In this document: positions 1-7,229 of the stretch, one piece after another
Numbering within the stretch: position 1 is the stretch's first letter
Layout: every line of letters starts with the position of its first letter
From: an uncultured Ruminiclostridium sp.
Lineage (GTDB): Bacteria > Bacillota > Clostridia > Oscillospirales > Ruminococcaceae
Assembly (NCBI GenBank): GCA_910585505.1
Contig: CAJUFF010000018.1
Coordinates: 18,389 to 27,643 of the forward strand
Length of the DNA stretch: 9,255 nucleotides
Reading direction: 5' to 3'
The notes under the pieces: model-generated
The model's database searches: none
Told to the model about the DNA's origin: nothing
Seen by the model: the letters and a program-made list of their open reading frames with translations, nothing else
Translations under genes and position numbers: made by a program

Positions 1-140
1 TATTATATTTTGTCTACAAGATGATTGAGAATTAGTATAACCCAGAAGAAAAAAGCTTGATTACCGAAAAAATGGGAAACCTCTCTTGTAGGGATTTCCT
101 GCGTCTAAAAATCCCAATCTGACATTCTATATAATGACTT
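1..140. other. Gene-free left edge, nothing recognised
   Basis: No start-to-stop reading frame of useful length is visible on either strand. The third plus-strand frame stays open from the window edge to a TAG at 33-35 and would give only a ten-residue tail, so it could be the 3' end of a plus-strand gene lying outside the window, but nothing in those residues is recognisable. A weak hairpin is possible between 91-97 (GGGATTT) and 109-115 (AAATCCC). With the hairpins up to 335, this makes about 340 bases without a recognised gene. Confidence 0.4.
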
Positions 141-186
141 AAAAAATACCGTAATCTTATCTAAAAGCAAGATTACGGTATTTTTT
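141..186. terminator. Bidirectional intrinsic terminator
   Basis: A perfect 18-bp inverted repeat pairs 141-158 (AAAAAATACCGTAATCTT) with 169-186 around a 10-base loop. The stem is flanked by A6 on one side and T6 on the other, so a transcript from either strand ends in a stable hairpin followed by a U-run. It can stop the groESL transcript coming from the right about 160 bases past the groEL stop, and any plus-strand gene ending left of the window. It is the only one of the three hairpins here with the full intrinsic-terminator layout. Confidence 0.85.
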
Positions 187-226
187 ATTATAATATTTTT
201 ATATTACAGGCTGATTCGCGTTTTAT

Positions 227-277
227 ACTGTTAACCAATTAAAAAATGGAAAAAACGGTTTTTAATTGGTTAACAGT
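227..277. repeat. Perfect 19-bp inverted repeat, AT-rich
   Basis: Positions 227-245 (ACTGTTAACCAATTAAAAA) pair perfectly with 259-277 around a 13-base loop. There is no GC-rich stem base and no clean T-run after the stem on either strand, so it is not a standard terminator. It lies between the groEL stop and the terminator at 141-186, so it would be in the 3' UTR of the groESL mRNA, where it could stabilise or process the 3' end. It may also be part of a small non-autonomous palindromic repeat. Confidence 0.7.
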
Positions 278-287
278 GCTTCGGGTG

Positions 288-335
288 TAATAACCATTTT
301 GACTATGATTTTATCTTGTGTCAAAATGGTTATTA
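288..335. repeat. Perfect 16-bp inverted repeat just after groEL
   Basis: Positions 288-303 (TAATAACCATTTTGAC) pair perfectly with 320-335 around a 16-base loop. It begins only 8 bases after the groEL stop codon in the direction of transcription. No U-run follows the stem on the minus strand, so it is more likely an mRNA 3'-end stabiliser or a dispersed palindromic repeat than an efficient terminator on its own. Its arm shares TAACCA with the neighbouring repeat at 227-277. Confidence 0.65.
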
Positions 336-343
336 GTATTAGC

Positions 344-1978
344 TTAATACATTCCGCCCATTCCGCCGTCCATTCCCGGAGCGGCTGCGGGAGCGGCAGG
401 CTCCTTCTTATCCGTTACAAGGCTTTCGGTAGTGAGAACCATAGCCGCAACGGAAGCCGCGTTCTGGATAGCCGAGCGCGTTACCTTAGCGGGGTCAACA
501 ATACCTGCGGTAACCATGTCAACATACTCTTCTTTAGCCGCGTCAAAGCCGTAGCCGACAGAGCCGTTTCTCTTAATGCTGTCGATAATAACGCTGCCTT
601 CCAGACCCGCGTTAAGCGCGATCTGACGAACGGGTTCCTCAAGAGCGCGGAGAACGATCTTGGCGCCGGTCTTTTCGTCGCCTTCAAGCTTCTCAATAAG
701 CTTTTCAACGGCGGGCATAGCGTTGATAAGCGCGGTGCCGCCGCCCGCTACGATGCCTTCCTCAACGGCAGCCTTAGTTGCCGCCAAAGCGTCCTCAATG
801 CGAAGCTTCTTCTCCTTCATCTCCACTTCGGTTGCAGCTCCGACCTTAATAACCGCTACGCCGCCGGAAAGCTTCGCGAGTCTCTCCTGAAGCTTTTCCT
901 TGTCAAATTCGCTGGTGGTGGTGTCGATGGCCGATCTGATCTGGGCGATTCTCTCCTTGATGGATTCGCTTGTACCCGCTCCGTCAACAATGGTGGTGTT
1001 TTCCTTGCCGATCTTTACCTGCTTCGCAGTTCCGAGCATATCAATAGTTGCGTCCTTGAGCTCGATTCCGAGATCGGAGGTCACTACCTGACCGCCGGTA
1101 AGAATGGCTATATCCTGAAGCATTTCCTTGCGTCTGTCACCAAAGCCGGGAGCCTTTACGGCAACGCATACGAAAGTACCGCGGAGTTTATTGAGAATAA
1201 TGGTGGAAAGCGCTTCACCCTCGATATCCTCGGCGATAATAAGCAGCTTCTTGCCCGACTGAACGATCTGCTCCAGCAAGGGGAGAAGCTCCTGTATATT
1301 GGAAATTTTCTTGTCGGTAATAAGGATATAAGGCTCGTCAAGCTCGGCAACCATCTTTTCCATATCAGTGGCCATATAAGGGCTGATGTAGCCTCTGTCA
1401 AACTGCATACCCTCTACTACCTCGCAGCTTGTTTCGGCGGTCTTGCTTTCCTCTACGGTGATAACGCCGTCGGCGGTTACCTTCTCCATTGCGTCCGCAA
1501 CGAGCTTACCCACTACCTCGTCGCCGCTGGATACTGTGGCAACTCTGGCAATGTCCGCGCTGTCCTTTACCTTCTGGGAATTCTTCTTTACTTCCTCAAC
1601 GGTAACGTCAACAGCTTCAGCGATACCCTTTTTAACTACCATGGGATTGGCTCCTGCGGCAATATTCTTCATTCCCTCACGGATAAGAGCCTGAGCAAGC
1701 AAAGTTGCGGTGGTGGTGCCGTCGCCTGCCGCGTCGTTGGTCTTTGTGGAAACCTCTTTTACAAGCTGTGCGCCCATATTTTCAAAGGGGTCGTCAAGCT
1801 CGATTTCCTTGGCAATGGTAACGCCGTCATTGGTAATAAGGGGAGCGCCGTATTTTTTGTCAAGAACCACGTTTCTGCCCTTGGGACCCAAAGTAATTTT
1901 AACGGTATCCGCAAGCTGGTCAATACCGCTTAAAAGCGCTTTTCTCGCGTCTTCGCCATAGATGATCTGTTTAGCCAT
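344..1978 (-). CDS. groEL: Chaperonin GroEL (Hsp60/Cpn60)
   Basis: This is the ATP-dependent 60-kDa chaperonin, which forms double heptameric rings in the cytoplasm and folds proteins inside the cavity capped by GroES. The 544-aa length is normal for bacterial GroEL. Visible hallmarks are the N-terminal equatorial segment with LGPKGRNVVLD (about 30-40), NDGVTIAKEIELDDPFEN (about 50-67), the nucleotide-binding GDGTTTAT (85-92), the hinge-side DALAATKAAVEEGIVAGGG, and the flexible C-terminal tail ending GGMGGMY. The start is chosen at MAKQ because a GAAAGGA ribosome site (1990-1996) lies 11 bases upstream. The gene follows groES by 37 bases and shares its CIRCE-controlled promoter. Nothing suggests damage. 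A long open frame on the opposite strand is a codon-bias shadow. Confidence 0.99.
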   Translation of the reverse strand: MAKQIIYGEDARKALLSGIDQLADTVKITLGPKGRNVVLDKKYGAPLITNDGVTIAKEIELDDPFENMGAQLVKEVSTKTNDAAGDGTTTATLLAQALIREGMKNIAAGANPMVVKKGIAEAVDVTVEEVKKNSQKVKDSADIARVATVSSGDEVVGKLVADAMEKVTADGVITVEESKTAETSCEVVEGMQFDRGYISPYMATDMEKMVAELDEPYILITDKKISNIQELLPLLEQIVQSGKKLLIIAEDIEGEALSTIILNKLRGTFVCVAVKAPGFGDRRKEMLQDIAILTGGQVVTSDLGIELKDATIDMLGTAKQVKIGKENTTIVDGAGTSESIKERIAQIRSAIDTTTSEFDKEKLQERLAKLSGGVAVIKVGAATEVEMKEKKLRIEDALAATKAAVEEGIVAGGGTALINAMPAVEKLIEKLEGDEKTGAKIVLRALEEPVRQIALNAGLEGSVIIDSIKRNGSVGYGFDAAKEEYVDMVTAGIVDPAKVTRSAIQNAASVAAMVLTTESLVTDKKEPAAPAAAPGMDGGMGGMY

Positions 1979-2015
1979 ATTGAATCATTTCCTTTCAAAT
2001 TTTGTTCTTTTTTTA

Positions 2016-2300
2016 TTATTCTACAATTGCGAGAACCTCGCTTTGACGGAGAATCGTATACTCCACGCCGTCAACCTTTACCTCTGTTCCCGCGTACTTG
2101 CTGATAAGTACCTTATCGCCTACCTTAACTTCCATTTCCACCTTCTCGCCGTCAACGATGCCGCCGGGGCCTACTGCGACGATTTCAGCAACCTGGGGCT
2201 TTTCCTGTGCGGAGCTGGTGAGAATGATTCCGCCCTTTGTTGTTTCTTCGGCTTCCAGCATTTTGATAACTACTCTGTCAGCCAACGGTTTAATGTTCAT
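2016..2300 (-). CDS. groES: Co-chaperonin GroES (Hsp10/Cpn10)
   Basis: GroES is the heptameric lid that caps GroEL and triggers release of substrate into the folding chamber. The 94-aa product starts MNIKPLADRVVIKMLEAEE and has the typical mobile loop, with TTKGGIIL (20-27) contacting GroEL, then the beta-barrel segment VGDKVLISKYAGTEVK and the usual C-terminal end. The start at 2300 is preferred over an in-frame upstream ATG at 2345 because AAGGAGG (complement of 2309-2315) sits 8 bases upstream, the family begins with MNIKPL, and the extra upstream codons would run into the CIRCE operator. First gene of the two-gene operon with groEL. Confidence 0.99.
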   Translation of the reverse strand: MNIKPLADRVVIKMLEAEETTKGGIILTSSAQEKPQVAEIVAVGPGGIVDGEKVEMEVKVGDKVLISKYAGTEVKVDGVEYTILRQSEVLAIVE

Positions 2301-2338
2301 ATATATTGCCTCCTTAAAAAATTTGTTCTTTTTACACT

Positions 2339-2365
2339 TTAGCACTCTTGCCTCACGAGTGCTAA
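2339..2365 (-). promoter_or_regulatory. CIRCE operator (HrcA binding site)
   Basis: The sequence is TTAGCACTC (2339-2347), nine spacer bases, then GAGTGCTAA (2357-2365), a perfect match to the CIRCE consensus. CIRCE is bound by the heat-shock repressor HrcA, whose folding depends on GroEL, giving feedback control of groESL. Here it lies immediately downstream of the predicted -10 box, covering the expected transcription start and the 5' UTR of groES. No hrcA gene is in this window. Confidence 0.97.
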
Positions 2366-2370
2366 TTACT

Positions 2371-2398
2371 ATTTTAACCCTTTTTAAGAAAAAATCAA
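2371..2398 (-). promoter_or_regulatory. groESL promoter, sigma-A type
   Basis: On the minus strand a -35 TTGATT (complement of 2393-2398) is followed after 16 bases by a -10 TAAAAT (complement of 2371-2376). Transcription would start near 2364, inside the CIRCE palindrome, so HrcA binding would block initiation. The hexamers are close to consensus (TTGACA/TATAAT) but the start site is a prediction. Confidence 0.7.
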
Positions 2399-2571
2399 GA
2401 CTTTTTTAAAGATTTTTTTATTTTTGGTAATTGAGACATATATTGGAAATAAATTAACCTTATTTTTGTATAAAATCTACAATAAAACAAATTTATAGGA
2501 CAAAATAATTTCTTGTATCGTTTTATAAATGAACAGAAAAAAAGACACTTTTTTGAAAGGATATTTTTGGA

Positions 2572-3585
2572 ATGAAAAAGTCGCTGTTTACGATGCTTGC
2601 GGCGGTGATTTCGGGAGCGGTTTTTTTAACATCCTGTGCTTCTGAGGGTACTGCCGATAAATATGGCTTGGAACAAACGAACGCCGGAAAAACAGAGATT
2701 TTATTGTCGGGTTCAGTCGAAAAAAAGGAAACAAAACAAAACGAAGGCAATTCCGTAAACGCGGATACGGAAAAAAGATATCCCGACGGTACGCTTAACT
2801 ACTCAAACTTAACGGGAGAAGCCGTGCGGAATGAGGTTAAAGAAATTTTATCAATAGCGGGTATACCGGAAAACCAAATCGAAAAGGTTTTTGAATGGGT
2901 TAAAGACTATAACTCCTGCATGGGAAGCTGTGAAAATTTTGATTTGAAGGACGATTTTGTTTCCGTTTCCGCATATGCGATAGATTACGGAGATTATTAT
3001 CCCATGAGCACAATGTGGTTCAAAACCAACAGGCGCGATTACGGTGATATTTTGTGCAGACTGGCCGCCTATAAGCTTTTGAGCGACTTTATTTCCGTCG
3101 GTAATCCTTTGGACAAAAGCGAATGGGAATGCTATTCGGATACACAATGGCTTTACAGCGATTATGACGCTATTTGCAATAATCCCTTGGTTGATTTCGG
3201 TGAAAGCGAAATGGAAAAATATTTTTCGCTGTATTCGCCCATAGAAATTAAAACGGAGTGTTCGGAACAGGAAATGAATGAAAGCATAATAAAAGCGTGG
3301 GAAAAACGCGGGATATCCTTTGAGGAGGGTAAATGCTCTCTTATTACTATTTGGCTTCAAAGCGACGGTCTGACGGCGGCGGGTCACGCGGCTGTGCTGG
3401 CGGAAAACGGAAGCGAGCTTTTGCTTTTTGAAAAGACAAATCCACAGTCGCCCTATCAAGCAACAAAATTTTCAGATCTGGAACAGGTTAAAAGATATAT
3501 GTTTGAATCGGTGGATCTTGAAAGCGCGAGATACGGTCTTGAAACGGGTACTTATATTGTTATGAAAAACAACAAGATAATTTAG
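2572..3585 (+). CDS. Putative lipoprotein, DUF4300-like
   Basis: The 337-aa product has a lipoprotein signal peptide: MKK, a hydrophobic stretch and the lipobox LTSC, with Cys22 the predicted lipidated residue, so the mature protein should be anchored to the outer face of the membrane. A low-complexity charged linker (about 25-70) precedes a folded region from YSNLTGEAVRNEV (about 76) to the end. That region fits the pattern I recall for the DUF4300 family: an N-terminal TYSNL-like start, a central helical part, WEKRGISFEEG, and a C-terminal AGHAAVLAENGSELLLFEK segment with a conserved His (about 272) followed by PYQATKF. Function is unknown. The start is supported by GAAAGGA (2555-2561) ten bases upstream. 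It is divergent from groESL and 224 bases ahead of the VWA lipoprotein gene on the same strand. The family assignment is from memory of the pattern, not a search. Confidence 0.75.
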   Translation: MKKSLFTMLAAVISGAVFLTSCASEGTADKYGLEQTNAGKTEILLSGSVEKKETKQNEGNSVNADTEKRYPDGTLNYSNLTGEAVRNEVKEILSIAGIPENQIEKVFEWVKDYNSCMGSCENFDLKDDFVSVSAYAIDYGDYYPMSTMWFKTNRRDYGDILCRLAAYKLLSDFISVGNPLDKSEWECYSDTQWLYSDYDAICNNPLVDFGESEMEKYFSLYSPIEIKTECSEQEMNESIIKAWEKRGISFEEGKCSLITIWLQSDGLTAAGHAAVLAENGSELLLFEKTNPQSPYQATKFSDLEQVKRYMFESVDLESARYGLETGTYIVMKNNKII

Positions 3586-3668
3586 AGCCTGCTCGAATAG
3601 ATTGAAAAATTTTTTGACGGTAGACGTCCGAAGCGGAAAGATTTACCTTGTTTCAGAAAAAAATACAC

Positions 3669-3697
3669 TTGATACAGATTGTTGATCAAGGTATAGA
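3669..3697 (+). promoter_or_regulatory. Promoter for the VWA lipoprotein gene
   Basis: TTGATA (3669-3674) and TATAGA (3692-3697) are separated by 17 bases, a good sigma-A layout. It lies in the 224-base gap between the two lipoprotein genes, and no convincing terminator separates them, so the second gene may be transcribed both from here and by read-through. The predicted 5' leader is about 105 bases. It includes a short upstream in-frame extension of the gene (ATG at 3726), which is unlikely to be the real start. Confidence 0.5.
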
Positions 3698-3809
3698 CAA
3701 ATAATACGGATGATCAAAGATTGGTATGAAATATCCGTTAAAACAAATTCCGAAGAGCTTTGAGCGATATTGGATTTTTACAAGACGACAGAAAGGAAGG
3801 GTTTATATT

Positions 3810-6332
3810 ATGAAAAAGCTATTATTGACTTTAACTGCGTTTTTATTGGCGGTTTCATTTACTGCCTGCGCGGCTTCCGGCGATATGTCGGGCGGTGAAA
3901 TTAACGGCTCTCCGCTTGTTGGTGCGGACGGCGCGGCTGGAGGAGCTGCGGACAGAGACGGAGCGGATGACTCCGGGACTTTTGGCGGCGCTCTGACCAC
4001 CTTTGCTCCGACCGGTATCTCTCCCGAAGGGGACATAGCGCACGATATGGTGGCTAAAGAAGATTGGATTTCCGGAGATGTGATACCGGAGGAAAATATA
4101 TTTGATTCGGAAAACAGCATTCCTCCGGCGGCGGGGACTCTTACGGCGGGCGAATGGATAGACAACGATCATTACAGCTTCTGGAAGGATCTTTTTCAAA
4201 AAGCCGATACCGGCTGGGAGGAATACCGAAGCCTTTGGGACAGAGCTTTTTGCTCCCGAATATTCGTAACGGCGGAGTCTGGCGGTAAGCCATTGGAAAA
4301 TTCGCTTATGACTCTTATCAATGGGGATGACGAAACCCTCTGGCGCGCCAGAACCGATAACGAGGGAAAGGCGTACCTGTTCTGCTCCCCCTCCGAGCTG
4401 TCAAAGGGAAAGTTGACGGTAACAAACGATTTCGGCGGGGAAATTAAGGTGAATTCCGATCAAGAGGCGGTCGCGTTTACTATAGAGCAGGATAAAAAAC
4501 CTTCCTCAAAAGCCCTTGATTTGGCTCTTGCGGTGGATACCACCGGTTCCATGTCCGACGAGCTTTCTTATCTTCAAAAGGAACTGGAAAGCGTTATCGA
4601 AAGAGCGGAGAAAGAGAACGGAAATATTCCCGTAAGACTCAGCGTGAATTTTTACCGCGATGATGGTGACGAATATGTGGTAAGAGATTTTGATTTTACC
4701 GACGATATATCTTATGCGGTTGAGATACTTAAACAGCAGGAGGCGGACGGCGGAGGCGATAATCCCGAAAAGGTCAACGCGGTCTTAGACAGCGCCATAA
4801 ACAACTTAAGCTGGAACGAGGATTCTGTAAAGCTTCTTTTTATAATTCTCGATGCGCCGCCTCATAGCGATGACAGCACCGCTGTTACGCAGATGAATGA
4901 ACTTACCGCGCAGGCCGCCGAAAAAGGAATACGACTTATACCGATTTTAGCCAGCGGCGGAGATAAAGAAACCGAGTTTCTTATGCGTGATTTTGCTCTT
5001 AAAACAGGGGGAAGCTACTTGTTCCTCACCGACGACAGCGGCGTAAGCGCAGGTGGACATATTACCCCCACAACGGGAGCCTATACGGTGGAAAAGCTTA
5101 ACGATCTTATGGTAAAGGTAATAAACCGCTACTTAGCCAATGCACCCAAAACGGCGGAATATATTGATATAAACGTAGAGTTTCCTCAGGGAAACGTAAC
5201 CTCCACAGACGCCGACGTAACAACCGCTCCGCCCACAACGGATATTTCACCTGCGGTCGACGGGGAAATCACTCTCACGCTTACGCCGGAGCAGAGCGGC
5301 GACCTGAGGGTATTCGGATTTGATTTATATAACAAAACGGATAAATTATGTTATTACGGGGATAAATTCAATCTGGAAAAATGCGTTGATTCGGAATGGA
5401 TAAGTATGGAACCCGTTCAGGAGCTTCCAGAGCTTATGATAAAACTGGAACCCGGTGAAAATGTCGCTTACATCGCGGATACGTTTCACAACTGGGGAGT
5501 TCTTGAAGATGGTGATTACCGTATTGCGCTGTCAATTGTCAGCGAAGACGAAACAAAAACAGTATACGGGTATTTCAGCATACCGGAGATATTTCCCGAA
5601 GACACGGTCACAATGACCTTATCCGGCACAAGCGCGGACGATCCTCTCGAATTTTTTATCTACAACGGCACCGATCGAGAGTATTCATTTGGCCGATATT
5701 TTTCTGTGGAAAAATATGAGGGAGATAAATGGACTGTTGTGGAGCCGGACGAGCCGGCTATATTCACCGATGATCTGGTGATACTGCCCGCACGGGAAAG
5801 CTGTCTTTTCCACGCGCCGGTACACAGCTTCTGGAAAAATCTGACCGAAGGAAGTTACAGAGTGGCTCTTGAAGTTTTCGGCGGTGAAAAAGCGAAAACG
5901 GTTTACGGAAGATTTGAAGTCGGCAATACGGAAGGGGACGGAGATATTTCAATGATACTTAAGAGCGACCCCGAAACACTCGGAGAGAATGACCCGCTGG
6001 AGTACATAATCAGAAACCGCACCGACCGCGTATATTATTACGGATTGGGTTTTTCGCTGGAGAAGCTTGTGAACGAAGAATGGGAAAGCATTCCGCCTAC
6101 CGAGGATTTTGCTGTTAACTCGATAGCCATGATATCCGAACCCGGAAAAGACAACTTTTTTGAGGCGCCCGTCCGCACTTTTTGGAAGGAGTTGGAGGAC
6201 GGAGTTTATCGTGTTGTGATGAACGTTTCATGTGAGGCGAACAGTATGGAATTGTACGGGCAATTTTTGATAGCGGACGGCAAAATTAAAAACGAAAATT
6301 TTTATGGAAGTCACGCGATGTATAATGAATGA
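3810..6332 (+). CDS. VWA-domain lipoprotein with three C-terminal beta repeats
   Basis: The 840-aa product starts with a lipoprotein signal peptide (lipobox FTAC, Cys20), followed by a Gly/Ala/Asp-rich linker. EWIDNDHYSFW (115-125) is followed by a carboxypeptidase-regulatory-like beta segment (about 150-226). A von Willebrand factor A domain spans about 236-445. Its metal site looks intact: DTTGSMS (Asp243), the GGGDNPE loop (Asp317) and LDAPPH (Asp348), with YRDDGDEY between. A Thr-rich linker leads to three tandem repeats of about 105 aa (487-591, 600-704, 713-821). Each has a YG..f.lEK...eW core and ends (F)W..L.(D/E)G.YR...YG.F, like bacterial Ig-type domains. The start at 3810 is chosen for the signal peptide and for GAAAGGAAGG (3791-3800). 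It probably binds a protein or peptide ligand at the cell surface through the VWA metal site. The ligand is unknown. Confidence 0.85.
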   Translation: MKKLLLTLTAFLLAVSFTACAASGDMSGGEINGSPLVGADGAAGGAADRDGADDSGTFGGALTTFAPTGISPEGDIAHDMVAKEDWISGDVIPEENIFDSENSIPPAAGTLTAGEWIDNDHYSFWKDLFQKADTGWEEYRSLWDRAFCSRIFVTAESGGKPLENSLMTLINGDDETLWRARTDNEGKAYLFCSPSELSKGKLTVTNDFGGEIKVNSDQEAVAFTIEQDKKPSSKALDLALAVDTTGSMSDELSYLQKELESVIERAEKENGNIPVRLSVNFYRDDGDEYVVRDFDFTDDISYAVEILKQQEADGGGDNPEKVNAVLDSAINNLSWNEDSVKLLFIILDAPPHSDDSTAVTQMNELTAQAAEKGIRLIPILASGGDKETEFLMRDFALKTGGSYLFLTDDSGVSAGGHITPTTGAYTVEKLNDLMVKVINRYLANAPKTAEYIDINVEFPQGNVTSTDADVTTAPPTTDISPAVDGEITLTLTPEQSGDLRVFGFDLYNKTDKLCYYGDKFNLEKCVDSEWISMEPVQELPELMIKLEPGENVAYIADTFHNWGVLEDGDYRIALSIVSEDETKTVYGYFSIPEIFPEDTVTMTLSGTSADDPLEFFIYNGTDREYSFGRYFSVEKYEGDKWTVVEPDEPAIFTDDLVILPARESCLFHAPVHSFWKNLTEGSYRVALEVFGGEKAKTVYGRFEVGNTEGDGDISMILKSDPETLGENDPLEYIIRNRTDRVYYYGLGFSLEKLVNEEWESIPPTEDFAVNSIAMISEPGKDNFFEAPVRTFWKELEDGVYRVVMNVSCEANSMELYGQFLIADGKIKNENFYGSHAMYNE

Positions 6333-6419
6333 AACCGGATAAGGAGAAAACTCAAAATTTTGTTTAAGACAACAAGCACAACAATGTGGAGTGAACATCT
6401 TATTTGTAGGAATTGTAAA

Positions 6420-6689
6420 ATGGCAAAATCTTTATTTGAACAGTTATGCGGCACATATCACGAAGAAAACGGGTATTTAATCCCAGATTTACGATTACCA
6501 GATGAGGAAGAACAGCCGATAGGCATTTGGGGACAGCGGCATATGGACTATCTGAAGCAGTAACAAAAGGTTACCTACACCAATCGGCAGAATGCTTACC
6601 TTGCCGACATTGATAAACAGGAACAGGAACGCTTTGAAAGGTTTATAGAGGGCATGAAGCAGGCACAGGGTACCTTGATCAAAGATTAG
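6420..6689 (+). pseudogene. tnpV: tnpV remnant (transposon-encoded protein TnpV)
   Basis: The reading frame MAKSLFEQLCGTYHEENG, then LPDEEEQPIGIWGQRH, matches the N-terminal half of TnpV, a small protein of about 120 aa carried by clostridial integrative and mobilisable elements. After YLKQ the frame hits TAA (6561-6563), where the family normally has a tyrosine-type codon. The same frame then continues with recognisable TnpV sequence: KVTYTN, NAYLADIDKQEQERFERFIE and GMKQAQG, to a TAG at 6687-6689. Relative to my memory of the family, about seven residues are missing after TYTN and the last 40 or so are gone. One nonsense change, one internal deletion and loss of the 3' end make it a dead copy. 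An ATG at 6360 would give a longer N-terminus, but family alignment favours 6420. The exact role of TnpV is not established. Confidence 0.8.
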
Positions 6690-7229
6690 TATAAAACACT
6701 TCCTTTCAGTTTTTTCCTTGACTTAAGTCTTGTCTGATTGGAAGTGCTTTATTCTGCTTTACACAAAATTTGTTAGGGTCTCAAAGCAGACCTCAAAACT
6801 GAATATTATGTTGGCTATGGCAAATCTGATTTTGGCTTACAGAAAATTTCTGTCAGCTTAATTGGGTTGCCCTGCAAATTAAATTTTGCTGTTGTAATTC
6901 GTTATCTTTTACAAAAGATAAATCTTTGTAAAGGCACTTAAACAAATGCTTTGCAAGTCTTGTTTTTGCAAAGAACCAGTTCGTTGCAATGTTCAAAAAA
7001 GTTCATTGTGTTTGTTGGGATTTTTCCTGTTTTTCACCATCTTTTCTATTTGACTGTTTTTGCGTGTCAAATTACGGTAATCTAAACTGACACTCACTCC
7101 TTTCCCGCACATATCCGTTCAACTTTCAGGATGTGAGAGATTAATAGAAAAATCCTAATTATACTTACAAAGAAGCTTATTTAATTAAAAAATTACTTTT
7201 ACACAAATTTATATACATCTTTTAAAAAA
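6690..7229. other. 540-base non-coding, T-rich mobile-element debris
   Basis: No credible gene is seen on either strand. The stretch is T-rich on the plus strand and holds several small hairpins: 6693-6703 with 6740-6750 (one mismatch); TATCTTTTACAAAAGATA at 6903-6920, competing with a pairing of 6908-6919 to 6922-6932; CTTTGCAA at 6949-6956 with TTGCAAAG at 6966-6973; and ATTTGAC at 7048-7054 with GTCAAAT at 7066-7072. Because it follows directly on the tnpV remnant and precedes a truncated asnB, I infer leftover intergenic DNA of a mobile element. No rho-independent terminator for the asnB fragment is evident. Confidence 0.45.

Noticed and set aside
266..1933. 555-codon open frame opposite groEL on the plus strand
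   Set aside because: It is antisense to a perfectly conserved groEL, starts within a hairpin region with no good ribosome site, and encodes no recognisable domain. Such long shadows are common opposite codon-biased genes.
1962..2409. Plus-strand open frames opposite groES and across the CIRCE operator
   Set aside because: They overlap groES and its promoter in antisense and have no ribosome site or recognisable content.
2851..3459. 202-codon minus-strand frame inside the DUF4300-like gene
   Set aside because: The plus-strand gene has a signal peptide, ribosome site and family pattern; the reverse frame has none.
3726..3809. Upstream in-frame start for the VWA lipoprotein
   Set aside because: It would put 28 charged residues before a clear lipoprotein signal peptide, and the strong ribosome site lies before the ATG at 3810.
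3803..4199. Two minus-strand frames opposite the start of the VWA gene
   Set aside because: Antisense shadows of the Gly/Ala-rich linker region, no supporting signals.
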